Shown here piece after piece: positions 47,197 to 55,144 of a stretch of 64,000 bases of DNA. The stretch covers positions 1 to 64,000 of the forward strand of contig NZ_DASSAB010000030.1 in the NCBI RefSeq assembly GCF_035685805.1. The letters run 5' to 3'. How positions within the stretch are numbered: the first letter of the stretch is position 1; each line of letters starts with the position of its first letter. Source of the DNA: Dyella_A sp035685805 (GTDB lineage: Bacteria > Pseudomonadota > Gammaproteobacteria > Xanthomonadales > Rhodanobacteraceae). Position numbers and translations under genes: made by a program. Below the pieces are notes generated by a model. That model searched no databases. It had not been told where the DNA came from and worked only from the letters and a program-made list of their open reading frames with translations.

Positions 47197-48462
47197 TCAC
47201 AGTCCCAGCGAGAGCTCCTCGGCCTGTACCTCGCCCATGTGGATGCGGTTGGCGAACAGCGAGAACGCGAGCTTGCCGGCCAGCCCGTGCACGTGCTGCA
47301 TCCACGGCGGCAGCCAGCGCGGGGGCAGGATAGCGCCGGAGGCGAAGTGCGGCTCCAGCGTGATCACGTCGTGCAGCGCCAGCTTGCCCGCGAACAGGTG
47401 CCGCAGCAGGTCCATGCGGCGCTGCTTGAGCGCCCAGCGGAAGAACGTGTGCACCGCCAGCAGCCCGGCCAGGTACACGTTGTCCTTGGCGAATGCGGCG
47501 CCGCCGGTCAGCGGCACCCCGCGGAACACGCGCTGGGTGGAGTGGAAACTGTCGCCCGGCGTCTGTCCACAATCGCGGAAAAAACGGTACACCTCGACGA
47601 AGTCCGCCCCGCGCAAGGCCATGTCGATGGCCAGGATGCGCAGGCTGATCCGCTTGAGCCGGGTGATGTCGATGGCGCCGGACATCAGCTCGGCGAACAC
47701 CGCCAGCCCTTCCTGCGTGGCGGTGACGCGGGGCGAGGTACGCGCCAGCGAGGCCAGCAGTGGCTGACGGCGACCGTTCAGCGCGGTCAGCGAGTGCACC
47801 AGCGCCTCGTGCGCCAGCAGCTGGTGGCGGTCGTAGTCGCTGAAGGCGGTGTCGCCGCGCAGGCGTATGCGGGTGGCGCCGGCGGCGGCCTTGGCAGTGA
47901 GTTCGGGGTCCACCTCCACCACGATCACACCGGGGCCGAAGAACCCGTCCAGCGTCTGCGCCAGGTCCGCGCGCAGGGCCTCGGCGGGAATGTTCACGAT
48001 GACGTCGTCATTGATGAGGTCGGCGCCCAGCTCGTCGGCCAGCTCGGCGAAATAGCGGGCCGCGTCGAGGTTGCTGCGCCCGCTGCCGGGAATGGCATCG
48101 CCAGGGTGGCCGTACAGCACGATCGACGGCGCGGTGACCCGCTCGGTCCCCACCGCCTCGAGCATCTCCGCGGCAATGCGCCAGGATTCGGCGCTGCGGC
48201 ACAGGTATTCGCCCAGGGGATCGTCATGCCCCGCCTCGCGCTCGATCGCCGCCAGCTCGGCGCGCGCCGCGGACAGGTCCGGGGCGACGTAGCTAACCTG
48301 CGGCAGGCTGAAGCGGCCGGCGCTGTAGGCCTCGATCATCTGCCGCTCCAGCGACGCGGGCCACGCCACCGTCGGCAGGATGCGGATGGGCCGGACGGCG
48401 GCCAGCAGCCGCTGGTCGAGCACCCGGTAACGGCTCAAGTCCGCGTTTGGCGGGGCCTCCAT
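47197..48462 (-). CDS. DUF1704 (QEGLA motif) metallopeptidase-like protein
   Basis: The 421-residue protein belongs to DUF1704, also called the flavohemoglobin expression-modulating QEGLA family. It has the HExxxH zinc motif HEALVH (H218, E219, H223) and the motif TATQEGLAVF at 247-256, whose Glu251 would be the third ligand. Eukaryotic members (MATCAP) were shown to be tyrosine carboxypeptidases acting on tubulin; bacterial members have no known substrate. It lies 77 bases after rsgA on the same strand. The start at 48462 (MEAPPN) avoids a long Arg/Pro-rich extension. Confidence 0.88.
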   Translation of the reverse strand: MEAPPNADLSRYRVLDQRLLAAVRPIRILPTVAWPASLERQMIEAYSAGRFSLPQVSYVAPDLSAARAELAAIEREAGHDDPLGEYLCRSAESWRIAAEMLEAVGTERVTAPSIVLYGHPGDAIPGSGRSNLDAARYFAELADELGADLINDDVIVNIPAEALRADLAQTLDGFFGPGVIVVEVDPELTAKAAAGATRIRLRGDTAFSDYDRHQLLAHEALVHSLTALNGRRQPLLASLARTSPRVTATQEGLAVFAELMSGAIDITRLKRISLRILAIDMALRGADFVEVYRFFRDCGQTPGDSFHSTQRVFRGVPLTGGAAFAKDNVYLAGLLAVHTFFRWALKQRRMDLLRHLFAGKLALHDVITLEPHFASGAILPPRWLPPWMQHVHGLAGKLAFSLFANRIHMGEVQAEELSLGL

Positions 48463-48539
48463 CGCGTCAGCCACCGGGGCCGGATCGCGCGCCGCCGGAG
48501 CCGGCGGGCAGTGCGGGCGCGGCCGCAGGCATCCGCGGG

Positions 48540-49595
48540 TCAGTCGCGCTCGCGCTGGCCGCGATGGCCGTGCGGGCGATCGATCGGACGGCCGCCGCGC
48601 TGGCGCCGCAGTTTTGCTTCCAGCGTGGCGGCCTGGTCCTCGCGCTCGTCGCGCAGCTTGAGGTAGTTGCGCCACCGCTCCGGCTCGAGCTCGCCGCTGT
48701 CGAGCGCACGCTGAACCGCGCAGCCGGGCTCGCTGCCGTGACCGCAGTCGGCGAAGCGGCAGGTCTCAGCCAGCGCCTCGATGTCGGCGAACAGGTCGAG
48801 GTTCTCCTCACCGGTGAGCTTGAGCTCGCGCATGCCCGGCGTGTCGATCAGGCAACCGCCGGTGGGCAGCTGCAGCAGCGCGCGGAACGTGGTGGTGTGG
48901 CGCCCCCGGCTGTCGTGCGCGCGCACCTCGCCGGTGGCCAGCTTGTCGGTGCCCAGCAGGGTGTTGGTGAGGGTGGACTTGCCCGCGCCGGAGGAGCCCA
49001 CCAGCACCGCGCTGTCGCCACGCTTGAGGTAGGGCGCGAGCACGGCGATGCTGTCGCGGTGCTTGCCGTTGATCGCGTGCACGGGAGTGGTCGCCGGCAA
49101 ACGTTCGCGCAGTTGCGCCACGCGCTCGGCGGCGTCCGCGAGCAGGTCCAGCTTGCTCAGCAACACCACCGGCTGCGCGCCGGAATCCTCGATCAGCGAG
49201 AGATAACGCTCGATGCGCGCGGGATTGAAGTCACCATCGAGCCCGGTCAGCACCAGCACGTAATCGATGTTGGTGGCGATCACCTGGCGCTCGTACCGCT
49301 CGCCGGCGGCTGCGCGCGACAGGACCGTACGGCGCTCCTGCACGCGCTGGATATGCGGCGGCGCACCCGGCTCGAACTCGACGAAGTCACCCACGGCGGG
49401 GCGCTCGGACGGATCGAGCCCGCGCTTGAGGAAGTGCCCGGCCGGCTGCGCGCCGAACACCTGCTCGCCATCGTGCAACTCGTAGCCGGCACGGTGCTGG
49501 GCGACCACACGGGCCAGTCGCATGCCGCCCGGCGGCAGCACCTCGCCGCGCCAGCCGATCAGGCGCAGGCGTTCAATGATGGGAGCGTCGCTCAT
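48540..49595 (-). CDS. rsgA: Small ribosomal subunit biogenesis GTPase RsgA
   Basis: The 351-residue circularly permuted GTPase matures the 30S subunit. An N-terminal OB fold is followed by the G motifs in permuted order: LLSKLDLL (G4), GSSGAGKSTL (G1), GRHTTTFR, DTPGMRELKL (G3). The zinc domain CRFADCGHGSEPGC completes it. The tail is basic. A CATAAT box (49605-49610) ends nine bases before the ATG at 49595, so the message would be almost leaderless. Confidence 0.96.
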   Translation of the reverse strand: MSDAPIIERLRLIGWRGEVLPPGGMRLARVVAQHRAGYELHDGEQVFGAQPAGHFLKRGLDPSERPAVGDFVEFEPGAPPHIQRVQERRTVLSRAAAGERYERQVIATNIDYVLVLTGLDGDFNPARIERYLSLIEDSGAQPVVLLSKLDLLADAAERVAQLRERLPATTPVHAINGKHRDSIAVLAPYLKRGDSAVLVGSSGAGKSTLTNTLLGTDKLATGEVRAHDSRGRHTTTFRALLQLPTGGCLIDTPGMRELKLTGEENLDLFADIEALAETCRFADCGHGSEPGCAVQRALDSGELEPERWRNYLKLRDEREDQAATLEAKLRRQRGGRPIDRPHGHRGQRERD

Positions 49596-49604
49596 GATGG
49601 TCCG

Positions 49605-49610
49605 ATTATG
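49605..49610 (-). promoter_or_regulatory. Likely -10 box (CATAAT) of rsgA
   Basis: CATAAT on the minus strand ends nine bases before the rsgA ATG, implying a leader of only a few bases. Confidence 0.45.
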
Positions 49611-49684
49611 CCCTGCCCGGCGGGCGACCGACATCCGCCCCGAATTCGGCCGCGCAGCACGGCGCGTGCCGGTATCGACGCTGT

Positions 49685-49690
49685 TAGCAT
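49685..49690 (+). promoter_or_regulatory. Likely -10 box (TAGCAT) of the leaderless aminotransferase gene
   Basis: TAGCAT ends exactly six bases before the ATG at 49697, the same spacing as at 36848-36860. No ribosome site is present. Confidence 0.5.
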
Positions 49691-49696
49691 GCGCCC

Positions 49697-50995
49697 ATGC
49701 CGGCGGCAAGCGCCGGTGCAACAAGGCATGAGGACTTGACGGCGTTGGCTTCGATCACACCCAGCACGCACCTGGCGAACGTGCGCTACGAAATCCGCGG
49801 TGCCCTGACCCGCCGCGCGCGCGAGATGGAAGCCGAAGGGCTGCCGATCATCAAGCTCAACATCGGCAATCCGGCCCGCTACGGTTTCGAGACGCCGCCC
49901 CACCTGCGCGCGGCCATCGCCGGCCATCTCACCGACAGCGAAGCCTACGGCCACGAGCAGGGGCTGGAAGAAGCGCGCGCCGCGATCGTGGCGCAGCAAC
50001 GCGCGCGCGGCGCGCACCGGGTGAGCGAGGAGCGGGTGTTCATCGGCAACGGGGTCAGCGAACTGATCGACATCAGCCTGCGCGCGCTGCTGCAGCCGGG
50101 CGACGAGGTGTTGCTCCCGAGCCCGGACTATCCGCTGTGGAGCGCCGCCACCATCCTCAACAGCGGCACGCCGCGTTACTACCGCTGCCTGCCCGGCAAC
50201 GATCACCTGCCCGACCCGGCGGAAGTGGAATCGCTGATCACCCCGCGCACGCGCGCACTGGTGCTGATCAACCCGAACAATCCCACCGGCGCAGTCTACC
50301 CGCGCGCGCTGCTGGAGCAGCTGGTGGCCATCGCCGCGCGCCATCGCCTGCTGCTGCTGTGTGACGAGATCTATGACGAAATCCTCTACGACGGTGCGGT
50401 GTTCCAGCCGTTGGCGGAAGTCGCCGGCGAGGTGCCGTGCCTCAGCTTCGGCGGATTGTCCAAGGTGCACCGCGCCTGCGGTTACCGGATCGGCTGGATG
50501 AGCCTGTCCGGCGACCCGGCGCGCACGGCCGATTACCGCGACGCGCTGCAGCTGCTGGCGGCGCTGCGCCTGTGCGCCAATGCCACCGCCCAGTGGGCGG
50601 TGGCGCCTGCGCTGCAGGGCGCACCGACGATCCACGCGCTGACCTCGCCGGGCGGCCGCCTGCACGAGGCGCGGCGGGCGGTCATCGACGGTGTGGCGGC
50701 CAGCGACTTCCTGGAGCTGGTCGCCCCTGCGGGCGCGTTGTATGCGTTCCCGTCCGTGCGCGCGGACCGCATCGCGCAGTTCGACGACGGCGACTTCGCG
50801 CTGCGCCTGCTGGAACGCGAGTCGGTGCTGGTGGTGCCCGGGGCGAGCTTCAACGTGGCCGGCAGCCGGCAGTTCCGGCTCACCCTGCTGCCGGAGCCGG
50901 CCGAGCTCAGCGAGGTGTTCGTTCGGATCGAGCGGGTGCTCGCCACCATGGCGGCCGAGCAGCCGGTGCGCGGCACCGCCGCGGCGATCGCCTGA
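49697..50995 (+). CDS. Class I/II PLP-dependent aminotransferase, AlaA-like
   Basis: The 432-residue enzyme has the fold-type I motifs: KLNIGNPARYGFETP, INPNNPTGAVYP, the DEIYDEILYDG cofactor Asp region and the Schiff-base lysine in SFGGLSKVHRACGYRIGW. The C-terminal Arg is in SRQFRLTLLPEP. This resembles AlaA-type glutamate-pyruvate aminotransferases. The ATG at 49697 fits a leaderless start from the -10 box just upstream; homologs usually lack the first dozen residues, so a later TTG start at 49736 is an alternative. The SGNH hydrolase gene follows after 11 bases. Confidence 0.92.
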   Translation: MPAASAGATRHEDLTALASITPSTHLANVRYEIRGALTRRAREMEAEGLPIIKLNIGNPARYGFETPPHLRAAIAGHLTDSEAYGHEQGLEEARAAIVAQQRARGAHRVSEERVFIGNGVSELIDISLRALLQPGDEVLLPSPDYPLWSAATILNSGTPRYYRCLPGNDHLPDPAEVESLITPRTRALVLINPNNPTGAVYPRALLEQLVAIAARHRLLLLCDEIYDEILYDGAVFQPLAEVAGEVPCLSFGGLSKVHRACGYRIGWMSLSGDPARTADYRDALQLLAALRLCANATAQWAVAPALQGAPTIHALTSPGGRLHEARRAVIDGVAASDFLELVAPAGALYAFPSVRADRIAQFDDGDFALRLLERESVLVVPGASFNVAGSRQFRLTLLPEPAELSEVFVRIERVLATMAAEQPVRGTAAAIA

Positions 50996-51006
50996 GTCGC
51001 GCCGGC

Positions 51007-51627
51007 ATGACGCAGGCGGTGGCTGGCTCGGGCGCGAGGCTGCGCTATCTGGCGCTGGGCGACTCCTACACGATCGGCGAGGGTGTCTTGCCGGACGAGC
51101 GCTGGCCGATGCAGCTGGCGCGCCAGTTGCGTGACGCCGGCGTGGCCGTGGCCGAGCCGCAGATCATCGCCACCACGGGCTGGACCACCGACGAACTGGC
51201 CGCGGCCATCGCCGCTGCCGCCCCCGCTCCGGCCGACCTGGTGACGCTGCTGATCGGCGTCAACAATCAATACCGCGGCCGTGACGCGGCGGAATACGGC
51301 GCGCACTTCGCCGCTCTGCTGGCCGGCGCGATCAGCCTGGCCGGCAACGCGGCCCGGGTGGTGGTGGTGTCGATCCCGGACTGGGGGGTGACCCGCTTTG
51401 CCCGCGAGCACGGGCACGACGCCGCCGTGATCGGCGCGGCGCTCGACCAGTTCAACCGCCTGGCGCAGGCCGAGACCGAGGCGCACGGCGCCCACTTCGT
51501 CGACATCACCGGCCTCTCGCGGGCGCATCCGCACGAGCTCGCTGCCGACGGCCTGCATCCGGACGGCCGCCAGTACGCCCGCTGGACTGCGCGCATTGCG
51601 CCGGTGGCGCACGCCGCGCTTTCCTGA
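51007..51627 (+). CDS. SGNH/GDSL-family hydrolase
   Basis: The 206-residue enzyme has the SGNH blocks: YLALGDSYTIGEG with the nucleophile Ser, TTGWTTDEL, the block III LLIGVNNQYRG and the C-terminal catalytic Asp-His in DGLHPDGRQY. No signal peptide is seen, so it is probably a cytoplasmic esterase or thioesterase-like enzyme. It is encoded 11 bases after the aminotransferase and likely co-transcribed, but the shared pathway is not evident. Confidence 0.9.
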   Translation: MTQAVAGSGARLRYLALGDSYTIGEGVLPDERWPMQLARQLRDAGVAVAEPQIIATTGWTTDELAAAIAAAAPAPADLVTLLIGVNNQYRGRDAAEYGAHFAALLAGAISLAGNAARVVVVSIPDWGVTRFAREHGHDAAVIGAALDQFNRLAQAETEAHGAHFVDITGLSRAHPHELAADGLHPDGRQYARWTARIAPVAHAALS

Positions 51628-51718
51628 GTCGCGCAACCGCACTGCAACCTCGGCGCCATCGCGCGGTGATCGATCGTGGCGACACTGGCGCCCCGGAACA
51701 CCACCGGGAACCGACGCC

Positions 51719-52576
51719 ATGGCCACCTTCCGCTGCCGCAGCGCCTTCATATCGGATGCGCACCTGGGCACGCCCGACTGCAAGGCGCGCTACCTGCTCG
51801 ATTTCCTGCGCCAGCTGCGCTGCGAGCAGCTGTACCTGGTAGGCGACATCATCGACCTGGAGGCACTCGGCAAGCGGATGGGCTGGCACCCGGATCACGG
51901 CGCGGTGGTCGCCGAGGTGCTCGCCATGGCCCGACGCGGCGTCGCCGTGACCTATATCCCCGGCAACCACGATGCGGCGCTGCGCGGACTGTCCGGGCAG
52001 GACTTCGGCGGCGTGCGCATCGCGCTGGATGCCGTTCACGAGGGCGCCGACGGGCGCCGCTACCGGGTCAGCCACGGTGACGAATTCGACCCCGAACACG
52101 TCGGCCGCGGCTGGATGCTGCACCTGGGCGAGGCGATGCATCGCTTCATCTGCTGGAGCAACCGCCGCGTCAACGCATGGCGTCGGCGCATGGACATGCC
52201 GTACCTGCCGCTGTCGATCATCGTGAAGTCGCACGTGGGCAAGGCGCTGGCGTACATCCGCGCCTACGAGGAGCGGGTGGCTGCCGATGCCCGCGAGCGC
52301 GGGTTCGACGGCCACATCTGCGGCCATATCCACTTCGGCCAGGTCCGCGATATCGACGGCGTGCTCTACCTCAACGACGGCGACTGGGTGGAACATTGCA
52401 CCGCGCTGGTGGAGGACCACACCGGCGCGATGGAGCTGATCCACTGGAGCGAGCAGCGCACGGCGCTGGGCCGCGCCAGTCGCGAGCTGGTGCTGCCCTC
52501 GCCCGCTACCGCGCTGGCCATGGCGCCGCTGGCGAGCCGCCGGCGTGATCTGGCCGCACTGCGTCCGGCAGCGTGA
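51719..52576 (+). CDS. Metallophosphoesterase, UDP-2,3-diacylglucosamine diphosphatase-like
   Basis: The 285-residue protein has the calcineurin-like metal motifs in order: ISDAHLGTPDCK, LVGDIIDL, IPGNHD, HGDEFD and CGHIHFG. The long helical insert (about 125-190, LGEAMHRFICWSNRRVN) is shared with LpxH-type lipid A enzymes, which hydrolyse UDP-2,3-diacylglucosamine. A separate LpxH may exist elsewhere, so the exact substrate is uncertain. The start is ATG 51719 with a weak GGGAA site. Confidence 0.85.
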   Translation: MATFRCRSAFISDAHLGTPDCKARYLLDFLRQLRCEQLYLVGDIIDLEALGKRMGWHPDHGAVVAEVLAMARRGVAVTYIPGNHDAALRGLSGQDFGGVRIALDAVHEGADGRRYRVSHGDEFDPEHVGRGWMLHLGEAMHRFICWSNRRVNAWRRRMDMPYLPLSIIVKSHVGKALAYIRAYEERVAADARERGFDGHICGHIHFGQVRDIDGVLYLNDGDWVEHCTALVEDHTGAMELIHWSEQRTALGRASRELVLPSPATALAMAPLASRRRDLAALRPAA

Positions 52577-53362
52577 TCAGTTGCGCATCAGCACGCCAGC
52601 GACCCGCGCCGACAGCCCGCGCGGCATCAACCGCGTGGCGTGCGCCATCACCGCGTTGGCCCAGCCGGTGATGATGCCGCTGCGCCCGCCGAGCATGGCG
52701 GCCACGCCCTGCCGCGCCACGGTCGACGCCTGCATGCGGGTGAGGCGCTGATACCAGGTGGGGCGCTGGCCGGCCACGGCGAAGAACTGCGTTGCGGTCA
52801 CCCCGGGCGAGACCACCGTGCAGCGCACGCCGGTACCGCGAAGCTCCACGTCCAGCGCATGCGAAAGCTGCAGCACGTAGCTCTTCGCCGCCGCGTAGGC
52901 GGCGTAGGTGGGAGTCGGCTGGAATGCCCCGGTGGAGGCCACCTGCAGCACGCGGCCAAACCCGCGCGAGCGCATCGCCGGCACGAACAGCCGGGTGAGG
53001 TGGGTAAGCGCCACCACGTCGACCGCCAGCATGGCATCGAGCCGTTCCCACTCGGTGTCGGCAAACGGACCGAACACGCCGAAGCCGGCGTTGTTCACCA
53101 GCACGTCCACCGTCAGGCCATCGCGCTCCAGCTGCGCGGCGAACGCTTCGCGGGCCACGGCGTCGGCCAGATCCACGCAGCGCACGTGCACGGTGGCGCC
53201 GGCCGCGCGCAGCTCGCTGGCCAGCGCCTGCATCGGCGCCTCGCTGCGCGCCGCCAGGATCAGTACTGCGCCGCGCGCGGCCAGCTCGCGGGCGAACTCG
53301 ATGCCCAGCCCGCTGGATGCACCGGTGACGAGCGCGGTGCGCCGCTCGAGGGAAACCGTCAT
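52577..53362 (-). CDS. Short-chain dehydrogenase/reductase
   Basis: The 261-residue SDR has the cofactor motif TGASSGLGIEFA, the NNAGFG motif and the catalytic Ser-Tyr-Lys set (ASTGAF, then YAAYAAAKSY). The C-terminal part has hydrophobic segments, so membrane association is possible. The start overlaps the stop of the upstream TetR gene as ATGA, so it is expressed with that regulator. The substrate is unknown; similar DltE/YqjQ-like SDRs act on lipids or steroids. Confidence 0.9.
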   Translation of the reverse strand: MTVSLERRTALVTGASSGLGIEFARELAARGAVLILAARSEAPMQALASELRAAGATVHVRCVDLADAVAREAFAAQLERDGLTVDVLVNNAGFGVFGPFADTEWERLDAMLAVDVVALTHLTRLFVPAMRSRGFGRVLQVASTGAFQPTPTYAAYAAAKSYVLQLSHALDVELRGTGVRCTVVSPGVTATQFFAVAGQRPTWYQRLTRMQASTVARQGVAAMLGGRSGIITGWANAVMAHATRLMPRGLSARVAGVLMRN

Positions 53363-54042
53363 GTCGAAGACCCCACGGCGCCCTGCATGCCACGCACCAC
53401 CGTCGCCAGCAGGGCCTGCAGCTCGGGGGCGAAATCGATCAGGAAGCCGGCCAGCGCGGGGTCGGACCGAAGCGCCGCGTGCAGCGGTGCCGGCGGTGCG
53501 GCCATCTGCGCCAACCCCGGCACTATCGCCTGCAGCCACAGCAGCAGCCGCGTGCCACAGCCGGCAGGCAGGTCCAGCGTCCGCTCCAGTGCCCCGCCGC
53601 TGCGGGCGACCCGCTCGGCCAGCCGGCGTTTGAAGGCAAGCACCTCGTCCACCGGAACGTTGGTCTCAAGCACGGCATGCAGCACCGCCACCAGGCGCAG
53701 GAAGAGCGGTCGCGCCGCCAGTTCCCTGGCCGCCCAGACGGTCCATGCATCCGCCGCGGGGGGCGACGGCGCGCGGTATGCATCCAGCGCGTCGAACCAG
53801 TTCTCGTAGTGCTCGGCCAGCAGCGAGAGGAACAGCGCCTCGCGCGTGGGGAAATAAAGGTAGGTGGTGCCCTTGGCTACGCCCGCGGCCACCGCCACCG
53901 CGCTCATGGTGATCATCTCGTACGGCTGGCGCTCGAGCAGGCGCAGCGCGGCGGCGAGGATCTCGCGACGTCGCTGCGCCTTCATGTCCACGCTGACGGC
54001 GCGGCGGCGCGAGCCCGGCGCGGCGGGGGCTTTAGTGACCAC
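53359..54042 (-). CDS. TetR-family transcriptional regulator
   Basis: The 227-residue regulator has the N-terminal helix-turn-helix (EILAAALRLLERQPYEMITM then AVAAGVAKGTTYLYFPTREALF) and a helical ligand-binding domain with a C-terminal TetR_C fold. The GTG at 54042 lies inside a 36-bp palindrome (54035-54070); if that is the operator/promoter, translation may begin instead at the internal ATG 53985 (MKAQRRR), which is a more typical TetR start. It is the first gene of an operon with the SDR and probably represses both. Confidence 0.88.
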   Translation of the reverse strand: MVTKAPAAPGSRRRAVSVDMKAQRRREILAAALRLLERQPYEMITMSAVAVAAGVAKGTTYLYFPTREALFLSLLAEHYENWFDALDAYRAPSPPAADAWTVWAARELAARPLFLRLVAVLHAVLETNVPVDEVLAFKRRLAERVARSGGALERTLDLPAGCGTRLLLWLQAIVPGLAQMAAPPAPLHAALRSDPALAGFLIDFAPELQALLATVVRGMQGAVGSST

Positions 54043-54070
54043 GGGTCATTTATAAATGACCCATGGTCAC
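54035..54070. promoter_or_regulatory. 36-bp palindromic operator for the TetR regulator
   Basis: The outer arms are GTGACCA and TGGTCAC and the inner perfect palindrome is GGGTCATTTATAAATGACCC (54043-54062); only one of 18 paired positions mismatches. The A/T-rich centre also contains a TATAAAT -10-like element. Position at the tetR start and between divergent genes fits autoregulation. Confidence 0.7.
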
Positions 54071-54145
54071 TACGCAAGCAGGGCTTGCCATCAGGCGCCC
54101 GCGCTACCATGTAGCGCTCTTGTGTACTCCCATGGAAAAACCAGC

Positions 54146-55066
54146 ATGTCCCTCGATCCGGCGACCCGCGAACGCATCCAGTCCCTGCTCAGCGCGCACC
54201 GCGTGGTGCTGTTCATGAAGGGCAACCGCCAGCAGCCCATGTGCGGCTTCTCGGCCGCGGCCACCAACACGCTCAACGAGCTGCTGGGCGACTACCACAC
54301 CGTCAACGTGCTGGAAGACCCGGAGATTCGCGAGGGCATCAAGATCTACGGCGAGTGGCCCACCATCCCGCAGCTCTACGTCGAAGGCGAGCTGGTCGGC
54401 GGCTCGGACATCATTCGCCAGATGTACACCAGCGGCGAACTGCACACGCTGTTCGGCGCCGCGGCACCAGACCGCACGCCGCCGGAGATCACCATCACCG
54501 ACAAGGCCGCGCAGATGATCCGCCAGGGCACGGCAGAGGCCCAGGGCGTGGCGATTCACCTGGAGATTGGTCCGGACCACAGCGCCGGCTTCCAGCTGGC
54601 CCCGGCGGGCGACCACGACATCATTGCGGTGTCCAACGGCCTGGAGATCCATTTCGACCCGGCCAGCGCGCGGCGCGCGAAGGGCATCGTGATCGACTGG
54701 GTGTCCACCGTTCAGGGCGAGGGATTGAGCCTCAAGTTCCCCGGCGCGCAGGAGATCAAGTCGCTGACCGTGCAGGAGCTGCAACAGCGCCTGGCGGCCG
54801 GCGACATCACCCTCGTCGACGTGCGCCCGGCCAGCGGCCGTGCGCAGGCCGCGCCGCTTGCGCAGGCGCGTGTGCTGGACGAGGAAGGTGATACCCTCGC
54901 CGCCCTGCCCAAGGACGCCCCCATCGCCTTCATCTGCCACCACGGCGTCTCCAGCCGCGCCGCTGCCGAGCGCTTCGCGGCCCACGGCTTCAGCCAGCTG
55001 TTCAACGTCGAAGGCGGCATGGACGCCTGGGCCGCGGAAATCGACCCCAGCGTTCCGCGCTACTGA
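54146..55066 (+). CDS. Three-domain monothiol glutaredoxin: Grx4, degenerate A-type Fe-S domain, rhodanese
   Basis: The 306-residue protein begins with a Grx4-like domain (1-105, active site CGFS with Cys33), a known [2Fe-2S] carrier. The middle (about 113-200, ITITDKAAQMIRQG) resembles an A-type/HesB domain but lacks its three cysteines, like the N-terminal domain of NfuA. The C-terminal rhodanese domain (205-306) has its catalytic Cys264 in ICHHGVSSR. A role in Fe-S trafficking with sulfur transfer follows from these families. The start ATG 54146 gives the full CGFS domain. A likely -10 TACCAT lies at 54105-54110, inside a short palindrome. Confidence 0.92.
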   Translation: MSLDPATRERIQSLLSAHRVVLFMKGNRQQPMCGFSAAATNTLNELLGDYHTVNVLEDPEIREGIKIYGEWPTIPQLYVEGELVGGSDIIRQMYTSGELHTLFGAAAPDRTPPEITITDKAAQMIRQGTAEAQGVAIHLEIGPDHSAGFQLAPAGDHDIIAVSNGLEIHFDPASARRAKGIVIDWVSTVQGEGLSLKFPGAQEIKSLTVQELQQRLAAGDITLVDVRPASGRAQAAPLAQARVLDEEGDTLAALPKDAPIAFICHHGVSSRAAAERFAAHGFSQLFNVEGGMDAWAAEIDPSVPRY

Positions 55067-55093
55067 GTCGCGTTGCGACGCGTGGTTCGATTC

Positions 55094-55125
55094 AGACAAA
55101 CGGCGCCCTGGGGCGCCGTTTGTCT
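55094..55125. terminator. Bidirectional hairpin between the glutaredoxin and AspH genes
   Basis: A perfect 14-base stem, AGACAAACGGCGCC with GGCGCCGTTTGTCT, and a CTGG loop lie between two convergent genes. The T stretches are within the stem rather than after it, so termination is likely but not certain. Confidence 0.6.
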
Positions 55126-55144
55126 TGGCAGGTGCCAGCGTCGC

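Noticed and set aside
54101..54117. Palindrome GCGCTACCATGTAGCGC as a second operator
   Set aside because: It coincides with the likely -10 box of the glutaredoxin gene, and with only seven-base arms chance is as likely as function.
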